Assembly: GCA_963780165.1 (NCBI GenBank)
Contig: CAWABB010000001.1
Location: 682,001-746,000, forward strand
Length of the DNA: 64,000 bases
Direction: 5' to 3'
From: CAWABB01 sp963780165
GTDB taxonomy: Bacteria > Bacteroidota > Ignavibacteria > UBA10030 > UBA6906
Both the position numbers and the translations under genes were made by a program. Every line of letters begins with the position of its first letter. The stretch's first letter is position 1. Shown here in pieces: positions 8,113 through 16,964 of the stretch. The notes beneath the pieces were generated by a model. It did no database searches. It was not told the origin of the DNA and worked only from the letters and a program-made list of their open reading frames with translations.

Positions 8113-9201
8113 CTACTCGATCTGCTTCTGCGGCTTCTCGCGGACGCTGTCACCTTCGGCCAGGCCCGATACCACCTCGATATTGATGGCGTCGCTCAGG
8201 CCGGTCTTGATGAAGCGGTCCTCGCCCTTGCCCGCGGCGAGGGCGAAGTTCACGAACGCGGAGTCGTTCCGGAAAGTCACCACGCGCTCCGGGATCGTGA
8301 GGACGCTGTCCTTCTTCTGTATGATCACGCTCGCGTTGGCGGAGTAGCCGGCCCGGAGGGTGGCGTTGTTGGCGATCGGGATGATGACCTCGATCGGAAA
8401 GACGGTGGCGTTCTCTTTCTTTTCGGCTTTCAGGGAGATCTTCGAGAGGGTCCCGACGATCTTGTCGGCCGGGAGCGCCCCGATCTTCAACTCCGCCTCC
8501 AGCCCCTCTTTGAGCTTGCCGACGTCGATTTCGTCGACAGTCCCCTTGAAGACGAGGCGCTCCATGTTGGCCATCTTCATCAAGACGGTCCCCTCCTGGT
8601 ACGATGTCAACGGCGTGACCGGGTCTCCCACCTCCACCATCTTCCGGAGCACGAAGCCGTCGATCGGGGCCTTGATGATGGACTCGATCTGCGTGTCCTC
8701 GATCATCACGCGGCCGCTCTCAAGCAACTCGAGTCGTTCGCGCGCGAGCTTCACCTGCAGCGCGTTTTCCTGGTACCGCCGCTGAAATTCCTCGTATTCC
8801 TTGTCGGAGATGAGATGTTTCGCGACCATCGACTCCTGACGGACCTTCTCCTTATCCAGATTCACCATATCCACTTCGCGCATCTGCAGCTGCCGCTTCG
8901 CTTCGGCGAGCTCGATCGGGGTAGGGTCGGGGCGAACCTCCAGGAGCGGGCTCCCGGCTTTGACATAGGCCCCCGCATCGGCAAAGATCCTCTTCACAAC
9001 GCCCGAGACCTTGGACTTGACCGAGATCTCGTTCTCAGGTTCGATGGTTCCCACAGCCAGCGCCTTGTCCACGATCGTCGCGCGGGAGACCTTCACCGAT
9101 GGCAGAGCGGCGGCCGAGCTGCCGGATCCGGCGAAGATGAAGTATGCAGCGCCGGCAAGCACAATCAGCGCGAGTGTGGACAGGATGATTTTCTTACGCA
9201 T
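8113..9201 (-). CDS. HlyD/MacA-like periplasmic adaptor (membrane fusion protein)
   Basis: Links an inner-membrane exporter to an outer-membrane channel. Start ATG at 9201 follows GGAGGG and opens a membrane anchor (IILSTLALIVLAGAAYFIFA). A lipoyl-like half (VSGVVKRIFADAGAYVKAG), a coiled-coil hairpin (about residues 95-165), the second lipoyl half (IKAPIDGFVLRKMVEVGDPV) and a beta-barrel domain follow. The total is 362 aa. The start was chosen over an upstream in-frame extension that would overlap the divergent lhr gene. No TolC-like gene is visible nearby. Confidence 0.88.
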   Translation of the reverse strand: MRKKIILSTLALIVLAGAAYFIFAGSGSSAAALPSVKVSRATIVDKALAVGTIEPENEISVKSKVSGVVKRIFADAGAYVKAGSPLLEVRPDPTPIELAEAKRQLQMREVDMVNLDKEKVRQESMVAKHLISDKEYEEFQRRYQENALQVKLARERLELLESGRVMIEDTQIESIIKAPIDGFVLRKMVEVGDPVTPLTSYQEGTVLMKMANMERLVFKGTVDEIDVGKLKEGLEAELKIGALPADKIVGTLSKISLKAEKKENATVFPIEVIIPIANNATLRAGYSANASVIIQKKDSVLTIPERVVTFRNDSAFVNFALAAGKGEDRFIKTGLSDAINIEVVSGLAEGDSVREKPQKQIE

Positions 9202-9254
9202 GCGACCCTCCGGGTCGGAATCGGACAGAGATGAGCGGGGCGGCCGAGCCGACG

Positions 9255-9285
9255 AATTCATAACATCACCATGTAATACGCTCAA
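9255..9285 (-). promoter_or_regulatory. Putative promoter of the adaptor/permease operon
   Basis: TTGAGC (9280-9285), 17 bases, then TATGAATT (9255-9262) on the minus strand, about 55 bases upstream of the adaptor start. Confidence 0.4.
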
Positions 9286-9315
9286 CCGGGGCTGGTTGTT
9301 GCGGACGTGCGGCGC

Positions 9316-9345
9316 TTGACCGGGACGCGCGGAAGTCGTACGTTG
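9316..9345 (+). promoter_or_regulatory. Putative lhr promoter
   Basis: TTGACC (9316-9321), a 17-base spacer, then TACGTTG (9339-9345), about 50 bases before the lhr start. The downstream element matches TAnnTTg. Confidence 0.45.
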
Positions 9346-9397
9346 CCTGTAACCCCTTGATTGATCACGAGTTCCATCGCCCCTGATCCCGATCTCA

Positions 9398-12300
9398 ATG
9401 TCAGCGCTCCTGGACTTCCATCCGGTCGTGCGCACGTGGTTCACCCGCGCGTATGGCGAGCCGAGTCCCCCGCAAGAGCTCGGGTGGCCGCACATTTCCG
9501 CCGGAGAGAACACGCTGATCCTGGCTCCGACCGGATCCGGTAAAACCCTCGCCGCCTTCCTCTGGGCAATCAATCATCTGGTCGAGCAGAAACTCGAGGG
9601 GCCGATCGAGCCCGGCGTGAGGATTCTGTATGTCTCGCCTCTGAAGGCGCTCAACAACGACATCGAACGGAACCTCGAGGCGCCGCTTCGCGGCATTGCC
9701 GAGGGCGCCCGCGAACACGGGGTGCAACTCCCCGACATCAGCGTCGCCGTCCGCACGGGCGACACGCCCCAGTCCAAACGCGCCGCCATGCTGCGCCGCC
9801 CGCCCGAGATCCTTATCACGACCCCCGAGTCGCTCTATCTGATGCTCACGTCTCCCCGCGCTCGGGAGATGTTCCGCACCGTGCAGTACTGCATCGTGGA
9901 TGAGATTCACTCGCTCTGCTCAAACAAACGCGGCGTGCACCTCTCCCTCACGCTCGAGCGCCTGCAGCTCGTCGCCGAACAGGAGTTCGTCCGGATCGGG
10001 CTCTCCGCGACACAGCGGCCGCTGGACCGCATCGCGGCGTTCCTCGGAGGACTTGAGGACCGCGGGCAGGGACGCGAGCCGCGCCCCGTCACGATCGTGG
10101 ACGCAGGACGGAGGAAGGAGACCGATCTGCGGGTCTCGTGTCCTGTCCCGGACTTCTCCCTCCTGCCGCAGGGGAGCGTCTGGCCGACGATATTCGACCA
10201 CCTCCTGGAGCTGATCCGCACGCACAGAACGACGCTCGTGTTCGTCAACAACAGACGGCTTGCGGAACGGGTCGCGTCCACACTGAATGAGATGACGGGA
10301 AATACTGATGCCCCGCTGGCGACGAACCTTTATGGAGTGCCGCGAGGAGGGAGCAACGCTGCCGGGAGGCGGGCCAGCAGAATGGCTGGGGGTGAAAGTC
10401 AGCGGAGGGATGCAGATCGATGGGGCGAACGCGAAGCGGGGGGCGAGGGTCGGGAGCCACCCCTCCTTGTCCAGGCCTACCACGGGAGCATGTCGCGCGA
10501 GGCGCGCGAAACTATGGAAGCCGACCTGAAGGCGGGAAAACTGCGGGCCCTGATCGCGACCTCATCGCTGGAGCTCGGGATCGACATCGGAAGCATCGAC
10601 CTGGTCGTGCAACTGCAATCACCGAAAGGCGTGGCCCGCGGACTTCAGCGCGTCGGGCGGTCAGGCCATCTGATCACGGCGACCAGCAAAGGGCGGATCC
10701 TCCCCACGCACCGGGAGGATCTGGTTGAATCGGCCGTCATCGCCGCCGCCATGCTGAGGCACGACGTCGAGGAAACCTCAATCCCCGAGAACCCGCTGGA
10801 CGTGCTGGCGCAACAGATCGTGGCCATGGTGAGCGTCCAGGAATGGGATATCGACAACCTGTACGACGTCGTGTGCCGCTCGTACTGCTACCGGTCGCTC
10901 CCACGCCAACTCTTCAGCGGCGTCGTGCAGATGCTCGCAGGCCGGTACGGCGGCGACACGTTCGGGGGGCTTCAGGCGCGGGTTTCGTGGGACCGGGTCA
11001 ACAACCTCCTCCGGTCGCTCCCTGGAAGCGGACGCCTGGCAATCACGGGGGGCGGGACGATTTCGGACCGGGGGTACTACGGGGTCTACCTGGGCGACGG
11101 CAAGACCCGCGTGGGCGAGGTGGACGAGGAGTTCGTCTACGAAACGCGGGTGGGCGACACGTTCCTTCTCGGCACGAGCGTGTGGCGCGTGACCGGCATC
11201 GACGCCAACAGGGTCAGCGTTGACCCGGCGCCAGGCCAGCCCGCAAGGATGCCGTTCTGGCGCGGTGAGGGGATCGGCAGAAGCATCGAGCTGGGCCGGC
11301 AGGTCGGGGCATTCAGGCGCGAACTCGCCGACCGGCTCGATGGCCCCGGCGTGCTGGCGTGGCTCGAGCGGGAGTTCCCCATCGATTCGGCGGCCGCCTG
11401 GAACATCCTGGAATACTTCCGCCGGCAGCGTTCCGTCACCGGCGCCATCCCGCATGACCGGCGCTTCCTCGTCGAAGGCTTCCGCGACGAAATCGGCGAC
11501 CCGAGAATCGTCGTGCACACATCGCTCGGGCGCCGGATCAACACGCTGTTCGGGTTCGTTCTCGGCCGCCGCCTCCACGCCCGGACCGGGGTGGAGCCGC
11601 AGGTCTTCACCAACGACGATGGCATCCTGCTGCGCTGCCCCGACGTCACAGACCTCCCGCTGGATCTCTTCGAAGGACTGACGCCCGCCGAGGCGGAGTT
11701 GGTCGTCACCGAGGAGCTTCTTTCGTCCCCGCTCTTCGGGGGACAGTTCCGCCAGAACGCGGTCCGTGCGCTTATCATGACGAAGCCTTCTCCCGGCCGG
11801 CGGACGCCGCTCTGGCTGCAGCGACTGAGGGCGGGCGACCTGCTGCAGGTTGTCCGGCAGTACGACGACTTCCCGATCGTGATCGAGACGATCCGCGAAG
11901 CGCTGAACGACATCCTTGACTTCCGCGCGTTCAAAGAAGTTACGTCCCGCATCGCGAGCGGCGCCATCGAAATCGCGACGACGCAGACGGAGGTCCCCTC
12001 TCCGTTCACCGCCAGCCTCCTGTTCGATTTCATGGCGGTCTACATGTACGAATGGGATCAGCCGAAGGCGGACACGCTCAGCCGGTTCGTCTCCATCAAC
12101 CGGGAGTTACTGGCGGAAGTCGTTGACCTCGAGAGCGTGCGGTCGATGATCCGCCCGGAGGCGGTCGCACTCGTCGAGTCGCAGTTGCAGCACCGCGAGC
12201 CGGGGTACCGGGCGCGCTCGCCGGAGGAGCTCATGGAACTGCTCGTGCGACTGGGAGACCTGGACGACGACGAGATCCGGGAGCGATGCGAAGGCGACGG

Positions 12301-14419
12301 GAGCGAGATGGTCCGCGCGCTTGAGCGCGACGGCCGTGCGGTGCGGAAGCGTGTGGGCAACGACCACCGCTGGATCGCGGGGGAAGAGCGGGCCCTGTAC
12401 ACCGACCTCTCCGCAGAACGCTCGACGAGCACAATCGTGAGACGCTTCCTCCAGCACCGCGGCCCGGTGACTGCCTCGCAGATCGTGAGGCGGTACAACA
12501 TCCCTGCAGACGTCGTGGCGCGTCTTGCGACCTCCATGGTCGCGGACGGGGTGCTGGTCTCCGGACGGCTCGTCGACCTGGGCGAGGAGGAGCGGCAATA
12601 CTGCTTCCGGCCCACGCTGGAGCGCATCCACAGGCAGACGCTCACGATCCTGAGGAAGGAGATCACCCCTTCCACTATCGACGCTTACGCGCGATTCTTG
12701 ATGCATTGGCAGGGTGTCTCCACGGCCGCCGGGCACACCGGTCCCCGACAGGGCGGTCCCCTGCCTACCGGCGCCGGACCGGCGACCGCGGGACTGGCGA
12801 CGGCAGCGCAGGTGGCTTCAGGCCGGGTGGATTCAGGGCAAGTGGCTTCAGGACAGCCGGGGCTCGATCGGATGGCGTCCGTTCAAGCGACGCCCGAGAT
12901 CCTCGCCCAACATCTTGAGCAGCTCCAGGGGTTGGCACTCCCTGTGGAAGTGTGGCTGCGGGACGTCCTCCCTGCCCGGTACGACAGCTTCACCCCGGCG
13001 GTGCTCGATCAGCTCACCGCCGGCGGACTGTTCGTCTGGGCAGGCGCAGGATCAGGCCGCATCCGGCCCCTCCTCAGGGGAAGCGGGGCACTGTTCCTCG
13101 CTGTCGACGGCGGGAAGCTCATCGCCGGCAGCCCGGTCGCTTCAGATCACCCGGGGGTCTCAGGCGCATCGCAAACCCCAGGCGCATCGGGCGTCTCAGG
13201 TATCTCACGCACCCCTGGCCTCTCAGGCCTCCCAGGCCTCACAGACCTATCAAACCCCTCAGGCGACTCGGACCTATCCGACCGGGCTCGCCGGGTCCTG
13301 GAATACCTCGCAGCTCACGGCGCATCGTTCTTCGGGGACATGCGGAAGGCCCTCACTCTTTCACTCCACGCCCTCAACAACGCCCTGGCAGAGCTGTTCT
13401 GGTCGGGTCGTATTACGAACGACGTGTTCTCCGAGATCCTGCGCGTGAAGAGGGTGGTCAAGGAGAGCGATGAGATTCCCGACGAACGGCTGGAAGTGAC
13501 GAGGCCGAGAAGCACTCTCCGCTCTTCGCCCGAGCTTGCCGCCGCGAGGCGCGCAATCCGGCAGGTGCCGGGCTGGTCCGGCAGGTGGTCCCTTCTGAGA
13601 ACGCCTTCCGTCCTCGGGGAGGAACGATCAGCAACAGAGATTGCCCGGGAGCAGGCGGGCCAGCTGCTACGGAGGTACGGCATCGTCGCACGGGAGGTGC
13701 ACACGAAAGAGACCATGCTCTCCTGGGGGGTGATCGCGGCCGAACTTCAGCGGATGGAAATGCGTGGAGACATCCGCCGCGGATACTTCCTCGAGGGGTT
13801 CTCGGGCATGCAGTTCGCTCTGCCTGGCGCGGTCGAAAAGATCAGGTCGGTGCGGGAGGCGGAGGGCGGTTCGATCGTCGTGCTGAATAGCTGCGACCCG
13901 GCAAGTCCATACGGAATCGTGGAGCGTGAGCGACAGGCAGGCGGGGAGCCGGCCGAAGGACGAGAGGAGGGGCGGCAGCACAACGAGTCTCAGCAGCACG
14001 AGCAGCAAGTCGAAGACGGGTCACCCGAAGTGCGGCATCGTGGCGAGGGTGAACACAACGAAGGGCAACAGGACGGGCGGCACAGGCGCGCGTGGGGGGC
14101 TGGTCCATCCGCCGTCCAGCGAGCCCCCTCGACATTCATCGTGCTCAGGGACGGCGTGCCGGTGATGGTGATGGAGAACTACGGGAAGCGGGTGCGAACC
14201 TCCGGCGACGCCGGGAGCACGGATCTCGAAGCGGTCAGGCGGGGTGTCGGATATCTGAAACGGCTTCTTGACCTCCCCGACCCGCTGAGGCCGGCGAGGG
14301 AAATCGTGATAGAACTCTGGAACGGCGAGCGTGCCTCGGCGTCAGCCGCGGCGGGGATACTCAGGGAGGAAAAGTTCAGGGGAGGGCCGGGGCAGTCGAT
14401 GGTCTATGACGGATACTGA
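9398..14419 (+). CDS. lhr: Lhr-family large ATP-dependent helicase with repeat-rich linkers
   Basis: A superfamily-2 DNA/RNA-DNA helicase linked to DNA repair. The 1673 residues open with Walker A APTGSGKT (about 46-53), TTPESL and the DEIH box in VDEIHSL, then the second RecA domain (TSSLELGIDIG, QRVGRSGH). Lhr winged-helix and core domains follow, with the long C-terminal extension of bacterial Lhr. Four segments look inserted: about 305-355, 1105-1155, 1245-1290 and 1510-1575. They are rich in G, S, A, P, E and Q, and two show exact short periodicity in the DNA. They fall where domains join, and the catalytic motifs are intact. The gene is monocistronic and divergent from the adaptor operon. 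Confidence 0.93.
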   Translation: MSALLDFHPVVRTWFTRAYGEPSPPQELGWPHISAGENTLILAPTGSGKTLAAFLWAINHLVEQKLEGPIEPGVRILYVSPLKALNNDIERNLEAPLRGIAEGAREHGVQLPDISVAVRTGDTPQSKRAAMLRRPPEILITTPESLYLMLTSPRAREMFRTVQYCIVDEIHSLCSNKRGVHLSLTLERLQLVAEQEFVRIGLSATQRPLDRIAAFLGGLEDRGQGREPRPVTIVDAGRRKETDLRVSCPVPDFSLLPQGSVWPTIFDHLLELIRTHRTTLVFVNNRRLAERVASTLNEMTGNTDAPLATNLYGVPRGGSNAAGRRASRMAGGESQRRDADRWGEREAGGEGREPPLLVQAYHGSMSREARETMEADLKAGKLRALIATSSLELGIDIGSIDLVVQLQSPKGVARGLQRVGRSGHLITATSKGRILPTHREDLVESAVIAAAMLRHDVEETSIPENPLDVLAQQIVAMVSVQEWDIDNLYDVVCRSYCYRSLPRQLFSGVVQMLAGRYGGDTFGGLQARVSWDRVNNLLRSLPGSGRLAITGGGTISDRGYYGVYLGDGKTRVGEVDEEFVYETRVGDTFLLGTSVWRVTGIDANRVSVDPAPGQPARMPFWRGEGIGRSIELGRQVGAFRRELADRLDGPGVLAWLEREFPIDSAAAWNILEYFRRQRSVTGAIPHDRRFLVEGFRDEIGDPRIVVHTSLGRRINTLFGFVLGRRLHARTGVEPQVFTNDDGILLRCPDVTDLPLDLFEGLTPAEAELVVTEELLSSPLFGGQFRQNAVRALIMTKPSPGRRTPLWLQRLRAGDLLQVVRQYDDFPIVIETIREALNDILDFRAFKEVTSRIASGAIEIATTQTEVPSPFTASLLFDFMAVYMYEWDQPKADTLSRFVSINRELLAEVVDLESVRSMIRPEAVALVESQLQHREPGYRARSPEELMELLVRLGDLDDDEIRERCEGDGSEMVRALERDGRAVRKRVGNDHRWIAGEERALYTDLSAERSTSTIVRRFLQHRGPVTASQIVRRYNIPADVVARLATSMVADGVLVSGRLVDLGEEERQYCFRPTLERIHRQTLTILRKEITPSTIDAYARFLMHWQGVSTAAGHTGPRQGGPLPTGAGPATAGLATAAQVASGRVDSGQVASGQPGLDRMASVQATPEILAQHLEQLQGLALPVEVWLRDVLPARYDSFTPAVLDQLTAGGLFVWAGAGSGRIRPLLRGSGALFLAVDGGKLIAGSPVASDHPGVSGASQTPGASGVSGISRTPGLSGLPGLTDLSNPSGDSDLSDRARRVLEYLAAHGASFFGDMRKALTLSLHALNNALAELFWSGRITNDVFSEILRVKRVVKESDEIPDERLEVTRPRSTLRSSPELAAARRAIRQVPGWSGRWSLLRTPSVLGEERSATEIAREQAGQLLRRYGIVAREVHTKETMLSWGVIAAELQRMEMRGDIRRGYFLEGFSGMQFALPGAVEKIRSVREAEGGSIVVLNSCDPASPYGIVERERQAGGEPAEGREEGRQHNESQQHEQQVEDGSPEVRHRGEGEHNEGQQDGRHRRAWGAGPSAVQRAPSTFIVLRDGVPVMVMENYGKRVRTSGDAGSTDLEAVRRGVGYLKRLLDLPDPLRPAREIVIELWNGERASASAAAGILREEKFRGGPGQSMVYDGY
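12790..12895 (+). repeat. Pentapeptide (15-base) tandem repeat inside lhr
   Basis: Codes for VASGR-VDSGQ-VASGQ-PGLDR-MASVQ, preceded by the related LATAAQ. The first three units repeat GTGGCTTCAGG-like DNA every 15 bases; the rest have drifted. It lies in a linker between two C-terminal Lhr domains. Confidence 0.6.
13150..13285 (+). repeat. Tripeptide (9-base) tandem repeat inside lhr, collagen-like
   Basis: About 14 units of nine bases encode [V/A/T/L]-[S/P]-[G/D], for example VSG, ISR, TPG, LSG, LPG, LTD, LSN, PSG. The core DNA unit is close to CTCTCAGGC. It is in frame and sits between two folded domains, so it behaves as a flexible linker. Confidence 0.65.
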
Positions 14420-14459
14420 GGTGCGACCCGATTGCGGATTCACGATCACCAATTGACCA

Positions 14460-15218
14460 TCAATACGCGTTCTTCTTCGCGACCCACCACGTCTTGATGC
14501 GCCCAACTTCCCGGCTCCCGGTGAAGTTGAAGTCCTCGACACGAATCACCGTGAAGCCCGCCCGCTCGAGCAGCTCCCTCACGACGGCCCGGGGAAAGTA
14601 GCGCTCGCAGACGATTTCCTCTGCTTTCTCGTACACGTTTCCCCGCTTCAGGAACAGCGTCACGCGCGAACAGGCTGTCTTGCGCGGGCGGTCGTACATG
14701 TTCTGGAAGAACATCGTGAAGTCGCGGTGCCGGACGATGCTCTCACGCGTCCAGAGCTTCATGAAACAGCGTTCGTTGTTCACGTCGAACACAAAGAATC
14801 CCCCCGGCTTGAGCGCGGCCGACACTCCGCGGAACGTCTTCAGCAGGTCTCCCCTCCCCGGAAGGTGATTGAGGCTGTCGAACAGGCACGTGGCAAGGTC
14901 GACCTGTTCGGGGAGGTCCAGCTCGCGCATGTCCTGCTTCAGGAACCGGACGGGCACGCCGGGACCGCGGAGCTTTGCGCGCGCAGCTTCTATCATGAGC
15001 GGCGAGCCGTCCACCCCCCAGACCTTCCATCCGCGGCGCTGCATGTGCATGGCCAGCGAACCGGTTCCGCAGGCGAGGTCGAGCATGGTCCCGGGCGGGA
15101 CGGCAACGACCTTCAGGGTCGCCAGGACGCGCGGAAGGATGAGTCCGCTGTAGTCCATGCCGTAACTGTGCTGCCAGCGGTCATAGACGAGAGGGAGAAC
15201 GGTATAGCCTGAGGGCAT
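14460..15218 (-). CDS. Class I SAM-dependent methyltransferase
   Basis: 252 aa from ATG at 15218 (MPSGYTVLPLVYDRWQHSYG), a start preferred over one 69 bases upstream because family members begin near YD-W. Motif I is MLDLACGTGSLAMHM, followed by GVDGSPLMIEAAR (acidic loop) and LATCLFDSLNHL (motif IV). The substrate cannot be read from the sequence; the subgroup resembles small-molecule or ubiquinone-type methyltransferases. It lies downstream of carA on the same strand and converges on lhr. Confidence 0.82.
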   Translation of the reverse strand: MPSGYTVLPLVYDRWQHSYGMDYSGLILPRVLATLKVVAVPPGTMLDLACGTGSLAMHMQRRGWKVWGVDGSPLMIEAARAKLRGPGVPVRFLKQDMRELDLPEQVDLATCLFDSLNHLPGRGDLLKTFRGVSAALKPGGFFVFDVNNERCFMKLWTRESIVRHRDFTMFFQNMYDRPRKTACSRVTLFLKRGNVYEKAEEIVCERYFPRAVVRELLERAGFTVIRVEDFNFTGSREVGRIKTWWVAKKNAY

Positions 15219-15330
15219 GGGCCAGATACCGGGGTCGAGTGGTTCAGGATTCCAGAGATCGAGTGGTTGCGACCATGAATCGCGCACTCGAGCAAAGCAC
15301 CTCCGCGGGGCGGACGGATTCCGTGCGCGG

Positions 15331-16506
15331 TTATGTTATAGGAATGCTCACGCCTGTCGGCGCGGCCGCCGAAGGGGATTTCGATTTCATCATCGCGACG
15401 AAATCGCGGAACAGATAGTCGCTGTCGTGCGGTCCGGGCGACGCCTCAGGGTGGTACTGCACGCTGAACAGCGGGAAATGTTTGTGCCGGAACCCCTCGT
15501 TTGTACCGTCGTACAGGTTCGTGTGGGTGATCTCGAGCGATGCAGGATCCAGGCTCGAAGGATCGACGGCAAAGCCGTGGTTCTGGGAGGTGATCTCGAT
15601 GCGGCCCGTGAGGTGATTTTTCACGGGGTGGTTCCCCCCGCGGTGCCCGAACTTCAGCTTGAAGGTTGTGCCGCCGAGGGCATGGGCGAGGAGCTGGTGG
15701 CCGAGGCAGATGCCGAAGATCGGGACCTTTCCCGTCAGGGCCTTGATGTTCCTGATCCCCGAGGCGACGGCCGCAGGGTCTCCCGGGCCGTTGGAGAGGA
15801 ACACGCCGTCGGGGTGCATGGCCAGCACCTCGGCTGCCGGAAACCCTGCCGGTACCACCGTGACCTTGCATCCGTAGGCCACGAGCCGTCTCAGGATATT
15901 CCGCTTGATGCCGTAGTCGTAGGCGACGACGTTGAACGGTGCCGCGCCCGGCTCCGAGCCATCGGCCGCAAGCGCGAACTCGGTGGCATCCGCCTCATCC
16001 CAGCTGTACGGCTCCGCGCAGGAGACGACGGACGCCAGATCCCTGCCGCTCATCTTCGGCGATTCCGCCACCTTGCGCAGCAGGCTGGCACTGTCCAGGT
16101 CGGTCGTCGAGAGCACGCCCCGCATCGACCCTTCCACCCGGAGCATCCGCGTGAGCATCCGGGTGTCGATCCCCTCCACCGCGGGAATCCCGTGCCGTTG
16201 GAGCCATGAGCCCAGGCTCTCGGTCGCACGGAAGTTGCTGAAGAAGTCGAAGTACTCCTTGACGATGACGCCGGCGACCTGCGGGCCCGCCGATTCGACA
16301 TCCTCGGGGTTGACGCCGTAATTCCCGATCAGAGGGTAGGTCAGCGTGACGATCTGCCCGCAATACGAGGGGTCGGTATAGACCTCCTGGTAGCCGCTCA
16401 GGCTGGTGTTGAACACCACCTCTCCGGCCACTTCGGTGTCCGCGCCGAACGACTGGCAGTCCAGGACTGTGCCGTTCTCGAGAGCGAGTTTTGCCCGCTT
16501 CATCAT
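15331..16506 (-). CDS. carA: Carbamoyl-phosphate synthase small (glutaminase) subunit
   Basis: Releases ammonia from glutamine for carbamoyl phosphate, which feeds pyrimidine and arginine synthesis. Starts MMKRAKLALENGTVLDCQSF, with the N-terminal CPSase domain to about residue 150. The class I glutamine amidotransferase domain has the nucleophile in FGICLGHQLLAHALGG and the His/Glu site near YHPEASPGPHD. About 391 aa, normal for the family. The start overlaps the ssb stop (TGATG), so translation is coupled. carB is not in the window. Confidence 0.95.
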   Translation of the reverse strand: MMKRAKLALENGTVLDCQSFGADTEVAGEVVFNTSLSGYQEVYTDPSYCGQIVTLTYPLIGNYGVNPEDVESAGPQVAGVIVKEYFDFFSNFRATESLGSWLQRHGIPAVEGIDTRMLTRMLRVEGSMRGVLSTTDLDSASLLRKVAESPKMSGRDLASVVSCAEPYSWDEADATEFALAADGSEPGAAPFNVVAYDYGIKRNILRRLVAYGCKVTVVPAGFPAAEVLAMHPDGVFLSNGPGDPAAVASGIRNIKALTGKVPIFGICLGHQLLAHALGGTTFKLKFGHRGGNHPVKNHLTGRIEITSQNHGFAVDPSSLDPASLEITHTNLYDGTNEGFRHKHFPLFSVQYHPEASPGPHDSDYLFRDFVAMMKSKSPSAAAPTGVSIPIT

Positions 16507-16931
16507 CAGAACGGCAGATCGTCGTCTTTGCCGGCCGCGGAGGGTTCTTCGGGGGCGGACACTGCCGCCGGCTGGGAAGGGGCCTCTCCCCCGCCACGCC
16601 CGTCGAGCATGATCATGCTGTCGAGGACGATCTCGGTGATGTACCGCTTCGCCCCGGTGTTCTTGTCGTCGTAGCTGCGGGTCTGGATCCTCCCCTCCAC
16701 GTACACCTTCTTCCCCTTCTTCAGCCACTCGCCGCACACTTCCGCGAGCTTCCGCCACGCAACGACGTTATGCCACTCCGTGCGCTCCTGCATGTTCCCA
16801 TCCTGGTCCTTCCAGGACTCGTTTGTGGCGACTGTAAACGTCGCCACGGCAACACCGGAGGGCGTATAGCGGAGTTCCGGATCCTTGCCGAGATTGCCGA
16901 TCAACATCACCTTATTGAGACTGCGTGCCAT
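16506..16931 (-). CDS. ssb: Single-stranded DNA-binding protein
   Basis: 141 aa: OB fold in residues 1-105 (MARSLNKVMLIGNLGKDPEL, WHNVVAWRKLAEVCGEWLKK, YVEGRIQTRSY), then a short Pro/Ala/Glu-rich tail ending in DDDLPF. This acidic C-terminal peptide recruits replication and repair partners. It lies in an operon with carA, an unusual partner. Confidence 0.95.
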   Translation of the reverse strand: MARSLNKVMLIGNLGKDPELRYTPSGVAVATFTVATNESWKDQDGNMQERTEWHNVVAWRKLAEVCGEWLKKGKKVYVEGRIQTRSYDDKNTGAKRYITEIVLDSMIMLDGRGGGEAPSQPAAVSAPEEPSAAGKDDDLPF

Positions 16932-16964
16932 CGCGACGTCCTCTTTACTGGTATTACAGTTATC

